Shown: positions 1 through 10,800 of the stretch, piece after piece
How positions within the stretch are numbered: the stretch's first letter is position 1
Layout: every line of letters begins with the position of its first letter
Assembly (NCBI RefSeq): GCF_947172395.1
Contig: NC_069087.1
Coordinates: 5,475,107 to 5,539,106, forward strand
Length of the DNA stretch: 64,000 nt
Reading direction: 5' to 3'
Source: Bicyclus anynana
Taxonomy: Eukaryota; Arthropoda; Insecta; Lepidoptera; Nymphalidae
Position numbers and translations under genes: made by a program
The notes under the pieces: model-generated
Database searches by the model: none
Seen by the model: only the letters and a program-made list of their open reading frames with translations
What the model was told of the DNA's origin: nothing

Positions 1-900
1 AGTTGGGCGAACTATTCGATGTATAAGCAGATTCGATTCAACATGGACCACTTCAACGACTGGAAGCGTTCGGCTCTAAACCTGTGTGGCACAAGCTATA
101 TAAAATATAATAAAATAAAGGAGAAAGATGAAAAGATACTCGGAAAGTGAGAAAAGACTGCGAGGTTGGTGGTACGCCGAATGGCAGGTACACCAGCGTT
201 CTGAAGGTAGGAGGGGTTTTTTAGCCGGTAGGAGTCCGGCACTACCCAAACGGGTGTCCATGAGGATTTTCCCCCTACAGAAAAAAAAAGCTAACAATGC
301 CCAAAAGTAAAAGTAATTGGTGTATAATGTTTACTTGCTCACGCATCGTGTCTTGTTGGAATGCTGTATTAAAATATACCTGTTATTCGCTATTAATGTA
401 GATTTTCATTAGTGATCGAATTTAAAAATGGGTAGTTTAGTGGTTTAGTTGTGAAAGCGTAGCAAGCGAACACTTTTTTTCACCTTCTTTTTTTTTGTTT
501 TCAAGTAGACAATTTCAGGAAACCTATCTGCTATTTTATATGGATGTTTGTTACTCATTCACGACTCAACGGCTAATCGAATCTGATTAAAATTTGGCAT
601 ATTCCGACAATAATATGATCTACGTGAGTAAAACTGCAGGACGGAAATAGGTACTTGATAAAATAGGCGAATTATTTCTGTTACCTCGACACATTCGGCT
701 AGCTTTAGCTCTTTCTCTACGTTCTGTGCTTTCACTTACTGTGCTCGTATAGTGTCTATATCAGGGGTCAGTCACTTTTCAGTATGCCTAGTGGCAGTTT
801 GCAATGTTTTCATACTGTGACGATCGCGTAACCGTAAACGCGAATTTCTAAGGAATTGAAACAGCGCCATTTAGTGACACTACTGCGCAACTGTGCGATG
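1..900. other. No gene recognised; probable old repeat sequence
   Basis: No reading frame here looks like a conserved protein. Positions 205-290 contain a G-rich segment followed by a short CCGGTAGGAGTCCGGC palindrome-like stretch that reads like degraded retroelement sequence. Positions 535-680 weakly resemble the start of a Helitron of family C (TGGATGTTTGTTACTC). Neither match is strong enough for a firm call. Confidence 0.3.
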
Positions 901-1111
901 TACTGAAAAGTAACTGAATGAAAATTATAGCTTGCGTTCGTTCATTGGCAATATGCATATATTGTATTTCCTTCCATAATCAAATTATTAGATAGCTACC
1001 TATTAAATGATTTACTGAAAAGTAACTGACTTGCTTGTTCATAGGCAATATGCATATATTGTATTTTCTTCCATATTCAAATTATTAGATAGCTACCTCC
1101 CTATTGAATAA
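901..1111. repeat. Tandem duplication of a ~100-bp unit
   Basis: Two adjacent units, about 901-1011 and 1012-1111, share the order TACTGAAAAGTAACTGA, then GGCAATATGCATATATTGTA, then CAAATTATTAGATAGCTACC. They differ by small indels, so the duplication is not recent. No coding frame is involved. Confidence 0.75.
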
Positions 1112-1481
1112 TTTGATTAGAGAATAAAATACATGTACCTACCGGATATAACACGTATCGCTGTCGCTTACATCTTGCACCACCGCCGGGCCCATGAAAT
1201 GCTCGCTGCATCGATCGCACGACCCCTGACATTATGAAAGACGCGCGTTCACGGCGAGGGACGAGTTGTATGATGTCAGTTTAATCTCACGAGTATCTAC
1301 CGCTCATCAGCTGCAATAAAGCAAGAACACACTAATTAAACGCTCCACGGTCTATCAAATCCATACTAATGTTAATAATATTTTTTTTTATTCAATGACA
1401 AGTTAGCCTCTACTGCGGTCTCACCAACAGGCCAATTCACTAACTTAAACGTATGTTAGTTGACATACTCATATATACGAA
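1112..1481. other. No gene; non-repetitive in this window
   Basis: A moderately GC-rich patch at 1175-1265 sits in otherwise AT-rich sequence. I see no exon, tRNA or element boundary. Confidence 0.4.
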
Positions 1482-1542
1482 ACTAGCTGACGCCGAGCGT
1501 TTTCCCGTTCCCGTAGGAATATGGGTATAATATATAGCCTAT
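1482..1542 (-). mobile_element. Helitron family A, 3' end fragment
   Basis: Reading on the minus strand, the fragment runs from the internal CCTATAATAT region through the CCCGTAGGAATA motif to a GTCAGCTAGT end. The terminal hairpin is degraded and the 5' half is missing. It abuts the LINE fragment that starts near 1561. Confidence 0.7.
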
Positions 1543-1560
1543 AAAAACCAAAACCACCAA

Positions 1561-1981
1561 GGTTCGACTTATGAGGTGTCTTGTCTTTCCAATAATTCTC
1601 TACGGTGCGGAAACGTGGTCCTTGCGTCTACAAGACCGTCGCAAGATCGATGCCATGGAGATGTGGTGTTGGAGACGTTTGTTGAGGATTCCTTGGACAG
1701 CATTCAGAACCAACATTTCCATTCTAAATGAACTAAAGATAAAAGAAAGACTTTCGTCGACTGTGCTTGAAGTCTTGAAGTTCTTTGGCCACATCTCCAG
1801 AAATCATGATTCAATTGAGCGATTGGTAGTGCAGGGGCAAGTCCAAGGCAAAAGATCCAGAGGCCGATCTCCAACTCGCTGGACGGATTTGGTTAAGGCT
1901 GCTACACAGTCATCTTTGGTGGAGTGTACTGGAGCATTGCAAAGAAGGCGTCGCTCATCGCTGCCAAAAGTGTACGATTAA
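1561..1981 (+). mobile_element. RTE-like LINE fragment: C-terminal end of an endonuclease/reverse transcriptase
   Basis: A frame of about 136 codons ends in TAA at 1981. It carries the YGAETW motif that follows the reverse transcriptase domain in RTE-type LINE proteins, then MWCWRRLLRIPW, FGHISRN and the basic GKRSRGRSPTRWTD motif. The catalytic FADD part and the endonuclease are absent, so this is a 5'-truncated dead copy. The fragment at 16506-16715 belongs to the same family (SIERL, VQGKV, RGRSP in the same order). It acts in retrotransposition, not host function. Confidence 0.85.
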
Positions 1982-1984
1982 GAA

Positions 1985-2401
1985 GAATACTCTGTGTAAG
2001 CGGACTTTCTTGTAAATTAATATTAGTGCTAAAAAAACTTGACAGTCAATTAAGCTCCACAGTGGCGTTCATGTTTTGGATAGGAAAAAATAATTCTTTA
2101 TTTTATTTTGTTACATTTAGCAAATAAATGATAGTTTTCGGTTGTTTTGGCAAGGTCGCAGTCGTCACAATGGGCACACAAATAAATAAACGTGTCAGCC
2201 AGTCCATTAGGTAGAATTTATTGTTCCATTGGGCGATGGGCAGTTGGACGAGTTTCGAATATAGGTGAGATTTATGATGTCGGCTCGCTGGCTAAGCTTT
2301 TTCCGATCGTACACAGAATCAATAGTCAATTCTATTTTTGAAGTCTTCTGGATGTAAACATGTTTTTGTTGCCATATTTTTCTAAATTTATCAAATGTAC
2401 C
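1985..2401. other. No gene recognised; LINE-tail-like
   Basis: This AT-rich stretch follows the LINE stop codon and may include its 3' untranslated part. Positions 2150-2340 are more GC-rich. On the minus strand they show a short open stretch with no family I can name. Confidence 0.3.
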
Positions 2402-2990
2402 AACTATACTAAAGCCATACTCGAGGAATAGTGTTTAACAACAAACAAATTAATAAATAAATAAATAAATATACTTAAACAATACACATCACTATCTAGC
2501 CCCAAAGTAAGCATACAGAGTAGCTTGTGTTATGGGTGCTAAGATAGTTATATAATATTATAATATAATATACAATTATATATACATATACATATAAATA
2601 CTTATATAATGTATAAATACACACAGACACTGGAAACACCCATGCTCATCACACAAATATTTTCCAGTAGTGGGAATCGAACCCACGGCCGTGGATGCAG
2701 AAAGCAGGGTCACTACCCACTGCGCCACGCGGCTGTCAAATTAAAAATGAGGGTATAAATCGCTAGACATTTCACAATAATTATAATTAACTTGTTCTTA
2801 AAGTATTGAAAATAAATTTGATTATAAGCTTAAAACAATTAGATATAGTTAATACATTTTGAATAATATGTTATAAAACAACAATACATAATTTAAAATA
2901 AAAAAGTAATGAAATGACATGCGTTTTCTACCCTCATTTCTAATTTGTTTGTTAGTAAACAGTACTCCTCGAGTATAGCTTTAGTATAGC
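2402..2990. mobile_element. Inverted-repeat (MITE-like) element interrupted by a SINE
   Basis: The arms at 2402-2452 and 2941-2990 are inverted copies of each other over about 50 bp with few mismatches (shared core CTCGAGGA, then CTGTTT, then AACAAACAAATTA). The homology continues inward into AAATGAGGGTA once the SINE at 2454-2736 is removed. A related partial copy lies at 30625-30925. There is no coding capacity, so this is a non-autonomous DNA element. Confidence 0.75.
2454..2736 (-). mobile_element. SINE-C, full length, with target-site duplication
   Basis: On the minus strand the element begins with a tRNA-like head. It has an A-box-like GTGGCGCAGTGGG and a B-box GGTTCGATTCC, and it ends in an ATTT-rich tail. 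It is flanked by the 8-bp duplication CAAATTAA at 2446-2453 and 2737-2744. It interrupts the inverted-repeat element 2402-2990 and is therefore younger than that element. A second copy lies at 45563-45709 and a tail fragment at 18377-18418. Confidence 0.85.
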
Positions 2991-3242
2991 CACTGTTAGT
3001 AAGTCTTAAGTCATGTGATTGCATATTCACTATTGATTAAAATTCAGATAGTATGTAAAAATATCATCCGGTGCCCAATGACAACCCTTCGTTGATCTCA
3101 TAGAGTAGGCAGATGACATTGCCTAGTAGACACTGTAATTTTTGTTATCAACGGGCTTTGCAGAATACGAAATATGCGCTTGTTATTATTCTATTATGTA
3201 GCTAACTTACATCAAAGTTAATTCGATTCAATTCGAGTGACG

Positions 3243-3372
3243 ATGCAGTCTGAGATGGAAGCGGGCCTACTTAGAAGAGGTTCAAGTTTATTTTATCTAT
3301 ACTCACGGTAGTTTTTACGCGATAGCGTATTGGAACGCTAAATCGCTTACCACCAACAATGACGGTCGTCCT
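3243..3372 (-). mobile_element. SINE-B remnant
   Basis: The minus-strand order of SINE-B is recognisable: GCAGTCTGAGATGGAAGCGG near 3243 and GGAACGCTAAATCGCTT near 3335. Much of the sequence between is altered and the tRNA-like head is missing. Confidence 0.55.
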
Positions 3373-3398
3373 TACCGATAGCGCAGAACTATATGTAT

Positions 3399-3545
3399 AT
3401 TGAAGGCGCTAATCTCAGGATCCACTGGTCCGATTTGAAAAATTCTCTCAGTGTTAGATAGCCCATTTATCGAGAAAGGCTATATTATCCCCGTATTCCT
3501 ACGGGAACGGGAACCACGCGGGTGAAACCGCGCGGCGTCAGCTAG
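3399..3545 (+). mobile_element. Helitron family A, 5'-truncated
   Basis: The copy starts inside the element at GCGCTAATCTCAGG and ends with the typical 3' structure. This is a hairpin formed by CCACGCGG and CGCGCGG around GTGAAAC, then CGTCAG and CTAG, followed by T. Confidence 0.85.
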
Positions 3546-3549
3546 TACA

Positions 3550-4180
3550 ATACAAAATATGACTAATAACATCCCAAGTTAAAAGACAACAGAGAATACA
3601 AGTAAAAATTGCAACCGGGATTCTGTAAGGAATGCCCAAAATAGCCTAATAACACTCACATACAGTCTGTGGTATTAGTATATTTATATGGGGAAGGCTT
3701 AGCGAAGTAGGTCACGCACACCACTGCGATATCACGCACACAAGCACCTAACGAGGCTCCACCGCAGGCTCTATCTGTACGCAGCCGCGTAGCTACCTGA
3801 CTCTTTTACGTTGACAGTAAAAACGTTTTCTACTAGTACTTAAATGCCTATATTTAAACCGGCTGCATTATAGGTTCTTTCGTCTGCGGAATTAAATTAA
3901 GAACATGGTTGCCTATTAAACTGTGGGAGTGGTCTAAGTTAGGAAACTTTTCTTTGATTAATTTATATTTGTTTTATTGCATTTAATGAGTAATATTAGT
4001 ACTAAGATAAAATTTGTTTTATTGGATTTAATGAGTAAAGAAAAGAAAGAAAGAATGAAAAGTGCGTTTATTTCGAAATTATGCTACACATCACAATATC
4101 TCCAGTACACCAGATGTGACCATTAAAATTAGGACATGTAGATTTTCAGCTAGCACCACTGTAATGTAAAGAATTATTAA
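3550..4180. other. No gene recognised
   Basis: A GC-richer segment at 3690-3800 (CTCCACCGCAGGCTCTATC) looks like an old repeat, but I cannot place it in a family. The rest is AT-rich. Confidence 0.35.
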
Positions 4181-4184
4181 CAGA

Positions 4185-4384
4185 CTAGCTGACGCCGCGT
4201 GGTTGCATCTGCGTGGTTCCCGTTCGCGTAGAAATACGGGGATAATATATAGCCTATAGCCTTCCTCGATAAATTCTCTAACACTGAAAGAATTTTTCAA
4301 ATCGGACCAGTAGTTCCTGAGATTAGCGCGTTCAATCAAACAAACAAACAAACAAACTCTTCAGCTTTATAATATTAGTACAGA
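4185..4384 (-). mobile_element. Helitron family A, full length
   Basis: On the minus strand it runs from TCTGTACTAATATTATAAAG to the terminal hairpin and CTAG. The base before it is A and the base after it is T, as expected for Helitron insertion between A and T. A CAAA microsatellite lies near the 5' end. It has no coding capacity. Confidence 0.85.
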
Positions 4385-4389
4385 TTTCA

Positions 4390-4820
4390 GTTACACGAAA
4401 CCAATAATTTTATTGAAAAAGCTACTGAAGTGAAAAGCTACATTATGTATTACTATTTGTAACATTACAGAACCCATTTGCAAGCAAGCGCCCAAAGCGA
4501 AAACTATCAAAAATTCCAAACAACAAATATCTCCATGTTACCCTATCTTGACATATGTTTATCACAGAGGCCGCTCCATAAATAGCAGCTTCTGTTACGG
4601 AACTCCCCTCAAAGATATCAACTTGTTCCCTGAGCATCTCTAAAGTAAACTAGCAGAAAGTAGGCGTATCTGCTCATATAGACGGAGAGCCCGTGTACCT
4701 CAAACCTTCGTCATTAAAAGCTGAATGTTTGTCAGCTCATGCTCCTAACAAATAACATAAGTAAGTAGCCATTTATGGAGTTTGGACCGTGGTGGCTATG
4801 GAGGTAAAAACTTCAAGGGT
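4390..4820. other. No gene; includes a diffuse repeat at 4755-4817
   Basis: Positions 4755-4817 hold a sequence (TGGAGTTTGGACCGTGGTGG, minus sense) that recurs in diverged form near 34783-34856, 46045-46085 and 46580-46640. This suggests a low-copy interspersed repeat. Confidence 0.35.
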
Positions 4821-4823
4821 CTC

Positions 4824-4990
4824 TTGCTCTAAAAGTTCAAGATGCACTAAATAAGGTACATCAATGGACCAAAAATTGGTGAATAAAGCTAAACGAGACA
4901 AAGTCAATCCATATAGACTTCACCAATAAATTTAAAAAAATACTATACTGTCTTTATTCGAAATGACGTTATTTACCAGGACTTTGTAAT
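4824..4990 (+). mobile_element. Jockey-like LINE reverse transcriptase relic
   Basis: Reading from 4824, the translation shows the order ALNKVHQWTKNW, one stop codon, then IKLNETKSIHIDFTNK. This is the segment just after the catalytic core in jockey-clade reverse transcriptases (W-x-L-x-LN-x-x-KS pattern). The stop and a later frameshift show that it is dead. Confidence 0.75.
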
Positions 4991-5402
4991 TGAAAACGTC
5001 GATAAAATAATACAAAAAAAAAAGTATTCACCATCACTTAATCACCGAATACAGTGAGAAGACTTAAACGGACCAAACCATTTGAGTTAGTGTTTAGTGA
5101 CTAGTGACAGTGTAATGTTAAGTGCTACACGGAACATCACGTAGACAAAGTGACCTTAGTATAATAATAATAATATATATTATAAGTTTAGTTAAAAGTT
5201 AAATTACTAATTAGTCACAAGATCGTAATCTTATGAAGTACCAAAATTCACAACAGAAAAAAAGGGTCTCTAGCAAAAGGTTGCCATGAAACCTAGTGTC
5301 CTGCTACCTCCTTATGCCACCAGCTTTTATAAAATGACGGGCTCTTAGTCTAATATATGATGTACTTACTTATGTGCTACAACTTGTAGCATTTAAAATG
5401 TA

Positions 5403-5590
5403 GTGCCATGTGGCACGTCGATTCTCTTTCTACAAACGCTAACGAACTAAAACTAACAAAATGTAAGGGAATGACAGATCCGATCGACAAGTTGATCACG
5501 TGACCTGTCGATAGCAAATGTAATTCCCATACATTTTATAATTTTCGAAGCGTTAGCGTTTCTAGAAAGAGAATCTACGTGCCACATGAC
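5403..5590. mobile_element. MITE with ~40-bp inverted ends and TA duplication
   Basis: The left end (GTGCCATGTGGCACG, then ATTCTCTTTCTA, then AAACGCTAACG) is repeated inverted at 5551-5590. The element is flanked by TA at 5401-5402 and 5591-5592, as in Tc1/mariner-type insertions. A partial relative lies at 13429-13556. Confidence 0.8.
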
Positions 5591-5650
5591 TAAATGCCCA
5601 GGTCTCCATCCATAAAGGAGAAAAGATATGGAGCTTAAACCACATTTTTT

Positions 5651-5968
5651 GACGGCCTCCGTGGCTCAGTGGTATGCGCAGTGGACTTACAAGATGGAGG
5701 TCCTGGGTTCGATCACCGGCTGGGCTGATTGAGGTTTTCTTAATTAGTCCAGGTCTGACTGGTGAGAGGCTTCGGCCGTGGCTAGTTACCACCGTACCGA
5801 CAAAGACGTACCGCCAAGCGATTTAGCGTTCCGGTACGTTGTTGTGTAGAAACCGAAAGGGTCTGGATTGTCATGCTAATCCTAACAAGTTAGCCCGCTT
5901 CCATCTTAGATTGCATTATCACTTACCAGGTGAGATTGAAGTCAAGGGCTAACTTGTACAGAATAAAA
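5651..5968 (+). mobile_element. SINE-B, nearly full length
   Basis: A tRNA-like head carries an A-box-like TGGCTCAGTGG and a B-box GGTTCGATC. It is followed by the family body (CGGCCGTGGCTAGTTACCAC, then GCCAAGCGATTTAGCG, then AGCCCGCTTCCATCTTAGA) and an AATAAAA-like end. Like all SINEs it depends on a partner LINE for mobility. Confidence 0.9.
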
Positions 5969-5969
5969 C

Positions 5970-6305
5970 CCACCATGCTGCAATACTTTGTGCCAAGCAT
6001 TCTAATTGTGTTAACATTAATGGACAGACGGGTTCTTGTACAATTATATTACATGTGACTCATGGCCCACATTAGATGTTCAAGGGGGTGAGAAGGCTTT
6101 TGTCTCGCCGGTTTTGACACGTCGCTTTGTTTGCCCCCATGGCCTAATTTTCTTTGTGTCACGGTTTTGAATGCATACCTTTTACTATCTAAGGGATACT
6201 ACTCGTGGAAACTCTTACACATGGCCTCGGATAGGTACCATGATCTTTTCTTTGATGAAAGTTTTGTTATTTATAACCCACATGCAAGCTTACTATCATA
6301 ATTAA
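5970..6305. other. No gene recognised
   Basis: No family resemblance or coding signal is visible between the two SINEs. Confidence 0.4.
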
Positions 6306-6306
6306 T

Positions 6307-6587
6307 CGTCTTTATCAACTCATCTTCGGCTCACTGCTGAGTTCGACTCTCCTCTCAGAATGAGGGGTTAGGCCTTAGTCCACCACGCTAGCCCAATGCG
6401 GTGTGGCACACTTCACACACGCAGAGAATTAAGAAAATTCTTTGGTATGCAGGTTTCCTCACAATGTTTATTCTATCTTTACTCACGGTAGTGAACTGGA
6501 AAGTTGGAAGTGCATGCCCCAGACCGGATTCGAACCCACACCCTCCGGAATCGGAGACAGAGGTCATATCCACTGGGCTATCACTGT
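6307..6587 (-). mobile_element. SINE-A
   Basis: On the minus strand there is a tRNA-like head with A-box TAGCCCAGTGG and B-box GGTTCGAATCC. The body has GCATGCACTTCCAACTTTCC, a tract with reverse-complement form CTCTCAGAATGAGGGG, and the 3' end TGAGCCGAAGATGAGTTGAT. Ten more copies occur in the window. Confidence 0.9.
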
Positions 6588-6589
6588 TT

Positions 6590-7765
6590 TTTTTAAATTG
6601 GAGTGTCTGTCCGAAATTTCAAAATAACTGTGTATTTTCATGTCATCATCATTAACATTATCATAACATATTCTAATAACTACGTGATTAGGGATATGAT
6701 CTTTCATATTATCTCGAATAAAATTTTAAAAAATACGCTTTAATAAAATCGCTTATACCCCACATTTGCCCACCATACTTACTTACGGTAGGAACTTGGG
6801 CTAATGAACTTCCAGTTCCATAAAATCACAAAGATCTGTCCATCACAGGCCCCTTAGTATTAGCGTATTAGCTAAATAGCAGACTATTTTTAGCAGACTC
6901 AGAAGTGGATTACAAAGATAAGAAAACCAATGTCGAACAAAGATTATGATTTACAATATTTGTCAGGACAAGTTAATTAACAAATCAAACTGTAACCAAA
7001 ATAAGACCCTAGAATGGCGGAGAATGACCTTAATTTAAGTTAAGAGGCCCCTTGGCAGTTAATTAACGCTCCCCTTTTTCACTCAAGTCACTCTCTCCGC
7101 CTATCCCAAAATCACCCATGAAGGATTATCCAACAAAAAAATGTGGACGGATCGAACGCTATGACATGAATGAGCTAAACCATACGAAGAGCGCCTAATA
7201 TCGCCAGTCGTTCTCGACCTGATGGATACCCCTCTCTAACTCCCTACTATTTACTGAAACAAATCGTGCCATCTAGCGTTGGCACAAGCCAACTCGAGAT
7301 CGAGCGACGTCTTCCATCTCAAAGTATTTCCTACACTATTATCAAGCTATAAATTGCTGTTTCTAAGACTACCCTCAGTGCAATAATATCTAATGTATCT
7401 AGTATTATATTGTGATCGTATGTTAGTATACGTACATCGTACAATCAACAGTACATTCAGTGGAGCGTAAAACAACGGGGTGCAATAGGGAGGGTGGGTG
7501 AGGGTGTAAAGTGCAAAGGTGCAATCAATGTTTCTATTTATAGCCTCTGCCCGGGACGGCTACCTGGAGCTTTCGATTTGCAACTTGAAAAGTTTCTAAG
7601 TACTTTCACATTATCATCACCAGCGTGATTAATGTACCAACAGGCCTAGAGTATATAAGATAAGAAGCTTTGATTTTTTTTCTTGTAATGTATTACATTA
7701 TTAGAGGCATTTTATGTACTGAATAAATAAATACTAAATTATATTTTATAGAGTTTGGGTGGTGG
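6590..7765. other. Longest repeat-poor stretch of the left third; no gene seen
   Basis: I find no coding exon with splice signals. Positions 7020-7320 and 7460-7580 are less AT-rich than their surroundings (for example GTGCAATAGGGAGGGTGGGT) and could be conserved noncoding DNA, which only cross-species alignment could show. Confidence 0.35.
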
Positions 7766-7935
7766 GTATTATATATATATATATATTATAACGCGAAAGT
7801 TTGTATGGATGTTTGGATGTTTGTTACTCTTTAACGCCGGGAAAATCCATGGTTTCCGAGGGAGTTGTCGAAAACTAAATTTCAAGCGGACGAAGTCGTC
7901 GAAGAAGAGGAAAACCATTATGAAGATGGCGAGAT
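7766..7935 (+). mobile_element. TA microsatellite followed by a broken Helitron family C copy
   Basis: A TA run of about 20 bases is followed by CGCGAAAGTTTGTATGGATG, the family C start, then AAAATCCATGGTTTCC and GCGGACGAAGTCG from its far end. The middle is deleted and the CTAG end is lost. Confidence 0.65.
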
Positions 7936-7939
7936 GACC

Positions 7940-9300
7940 TAGTAGAGTACATGGGCCCTTCATGGCACCAATGTTTGGGGGATACCCTACGGGATGGTTT
8001 AAAAAAAAAATTATAAAAGTAATAATAATTATTAATAAATAACCAGGCTTAATAAATAAATATCTTTTCTTACGAATTTTATAGCAATAAGAAAGTGAAA
8101 TTCAATACGTAGAAGTATTTTTCTTGAGATTTTTGTTTAAATAGTATTCTGTTTTTAAACATGATGAATATTCCTCTTTCTCCTAAAACTAAGCGAAAAT
8201 CATGTGGTTGGAATGGGTCCAACTTGCGGGGACCAAACGTAAAATCTTGATGGCAGGGCGCAAACCTTATGAATTTGACCTCTTCATTATGGAGGGCTTA
8301 CCTAATCGTTTAATCTTTTGTTTGAATTTAGGGGATTTTAATTGAAAATTAATAATATCTGGCATAATGAAACATCAGAAAAAAAGAAAATAATTTTTGT
8401 CATTAATTAATTTGATTAAACAGTAGATATCTACTATTCCTTGAACAGTATGCTTAGTGCAAAATGCAGGAAAAGGCAAATTAGGCAATTCAATCGAATT
8501 TTATATTAGCGAATTCTAGATAACAAGCTTATTTTATTCCTTCCGTGAATATTAACAAATTCAATAATCAAAATCAGAATCCCATTTCCAATAAATTCCT
8601 ACCACCCCATTTCAAACCAACGTATCCAATCTCGATAATTTGATACGTTTTAAACCCATCTAAATGTCAAAGTGCGTCACCGGCACGGTACCAATTTGCA
8701 AGCGAACAAACTACGTCATATCCGAGCTAGCTGTCTCTCTCTCTGCAATCCCTGGGAAACCTAGAAACCTGCACAATTCAAGGACTCCAGCAATCGATTT
8801 TGAACTTTATACCAATAGTAATACGGAGCTACGAGGCTGTTTGATTACATGACATATATAGTACATCCAGATTATACGTATGACCTGTTGCATTGATTTC
8901 ATGTATGTATAATCAATACAAAATGCAGGGACTGGGGCCGAATATGAATGTTTTGGTTGCTAGATGAATTTTGATTTTTGGACCCCTAACGAAGTCGCAG
9001 TAGCTTCAGCGGGAGTTTGGGCCAAGCTTAGCAGTCCTAGGGCTTTTCAATCGGAAGATAACGAAAATTGTATGTAGTTCTTCAAATTTGGTTCCTATTT
9101 TAGAATACCGGCAACAATAAGTAGCTACTTCCAGGCGTCAAAAAAAAATTAACTAAGTTATGCTTAGTCAAAAAAATTGGACAATTTACGATTGAAACAT
9201 AGTATTAATTCCTGTCAGATATTGTTGGAGGTTAAGGCCAATGAAAATAATTACTGCCAAATTTTCTTATGTTTAGCATAAACAATGTAAAAGTCAAAGC
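7940..9300. other. No gene recognised
   Basis: This is AT-rich intergenic sequence. A frame at 8664-8852 (62 codons, GC-richer) has no recognisable domain or convincing splice context. Confidence 0.4.
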
Positions 9301-9305
9301 TCATT

Positions 9306-9445
9306 TATGAATGAATGAATGAATAATTGAAATATACTTTATTGTACACCATAAATAATAATAACAGGCAAGAAATTAACATAAAAACTAAAGTACTATT
9401 GGCGGCCTTATCGCTAAGGAGCGATCTCTTCCAGACAACCACTGA
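9306..9445 (-). mobile_element. 3' end of a non-LTR element with ATTC tail
   Basis: On the minus strand GGTTGTCTGGAAGAGATCGC is followed by AGCGATAAGGCCGCC, an AATAAAG signal and an (ATTC) tail of about four units. This layout is typical of the 3' end of a LINE or LINE-dependent SINE. No protein-coding part remains. Confidence 0.65.
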
Positions 9446-9449
9446 AGTT

Positions 9450-9865
9450 ATTATTTAGTTTACTGTGAAAGCAATTTCTGGCCTGTATCTTGTGAATAAA
9501 AATATTTTTTCATTGAAAATAATAATAAGTTAATGTTTTATTAATTTATTTTATTAATTAATTTATCTTATTAATTTTCCAACGTTTCATTATGTTGATT
9601 CTTTAATAAAATTATTTTAATTCGCCAATTTTAAAATCTCTTACAAAACAATACCTATATAATATCTCTATTCACGTTAGAAATTTAAAACAACTCACCT
9701 GAGTTGTGAGTTTACTTAGTTAATTGTTAATGTACAAACTTAACTACACCCTTAACTAATAAACAATTTGAACAATGTCAACAACTTAGTTGTTTAGTTA
9801 GTTTGTGTAAGTTATATATTTAACGACGCATAACATATTACAATGAGGTTTAAATATTAAGCTCT
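9450..9865. other. Very AT-rich, no gene
   Basis: Simple AT-rich runs such as repeated TTATTAATTTATT dominate 9520-9600. The rest shows no recognisable element. Confidence 0.45.
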
Positions 9866-9866
9866 C

Positions 9867-10258
9867 ATTCGCACGAGAGTTTATTTAACGGACGTTAAAT
9901 ACGCGTTCAAATATTATAAAGCTGAAGAGTTTGTTTGATTGAACGCGCTAATCTCAGAAACTACTGGTCCGATTTGAAAAATTCCTTCAGTGTTAGATAG
10001 CCTATTTATCAAGAGAGGCTATAGGCTATATATTATTTCCGTATTCCTACGGGAACGGGAACCACGCGGGTGAAACCACGTGGCGTCAGCTAGTAGAGTA
10101 TAAAGTTAAATGAAGGTCTATTTCCAACGCCCAAAATTGAAAATGCAACACTGCTCGAAAAAAGCGTCGTGTTTTAAAAACTCTGTAGTGTGAAAATATA
10201 CTTGGGAATGTATTTGAACGATTTTTTTAACGTCCGTTAAAAAAACTCTCGTGCGATT
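9867..10258. mobile_element. Inverted-repeat element interrupted by a Helitron
   Basis: Ends of about 44 bp are inverted copies: TCGCACGAGAGTTTATTTAA with CGGACGTTAAAT at the left, and the complement at 10210-10258. A family A Helitron (9909-10093) sits immediately inside the left arm, so the inverted-repeat element was present first. Confidence 0.75.
9909..10093 (+). mobile_element. Helitron family A, nested
   Basis: It begins at AATATTATAAAGCTGAAGAG, a few bases short of the usual TCTATACT start, and ends with the CCACGCGG/CCACGTGG hairpin and CTAG followed by T. It lies inside the inverted-repeat element 9867-10258. Confidence 0.85.
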
Positions 10259-10259
10259 A

Positions 10260-10680
10260 TATTATGGTCAATAAAATTCCTTCTTTCGGGAGGGGGTATT
10301 TTTCTGAATGAAAAACCTTTGTCTAGCAAGTGTGTCTCATCAAAAAAGTTAGTGATTTTCAACTTTAACGTATTTAATTATTTAAAAAATAAATCCGTTT
10401 ATGTTATAAGTACATCTACAAAAACTTACAAAGTCTTTTAGTATTACATAATCTGGCTGTATCTTCAAAAAGAAACTTTATAATATTCTTAATAAGATTC
10501 AGTATCAAATAGATATATACAAGACTTTGTCACTTAGTTCGGGTCCTTTCCTTTGTTAAGGTGCGTTTCTAAAAGCTCTTCACGTATTACTTGAGTTAAA
10601 CTGCTGAGTTAAACTACAAAACCAACAAAATAAGCTTTTATTAGAAACGTGTAGATCGGCAAAATATTTGACTTTCAAGG
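10260..10680. other. No gene; possible small inverted repeat at 10560-10652
   Basis: GTTTCTAAAAGCT near 10566 and AGCTTTTATTAGAAAC near 10632 are roughly inverted copies and may mark a short MITE. Nothing else is recognisable. Confidence 0.3.
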
Positions 10681-10682
10681 TC

Positions 10683-10740
10683 ATTACGTCCCCTACTTTC
10701 TACGAGTACATATTACGTCCCCTACTTTCTACGAGTACAT
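10683..10740. repeat. Perfect 29-bp tandem duplication
   Basis: Units 10683-10711 and 10712-10740 are identical (ATTACGTCCCCTACTTTC, then TACGAGTACAT). Their identity implies a recent duplication. It lies 60 bp before the acceptor of the candidate exon at 10801. Confidence 0.9.
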
Positions 10741-10800
10741 ATAAATAATTGTACTGTGTGAATATAATATCCTAATTTTAATTTCTACTGCATTCAACAG

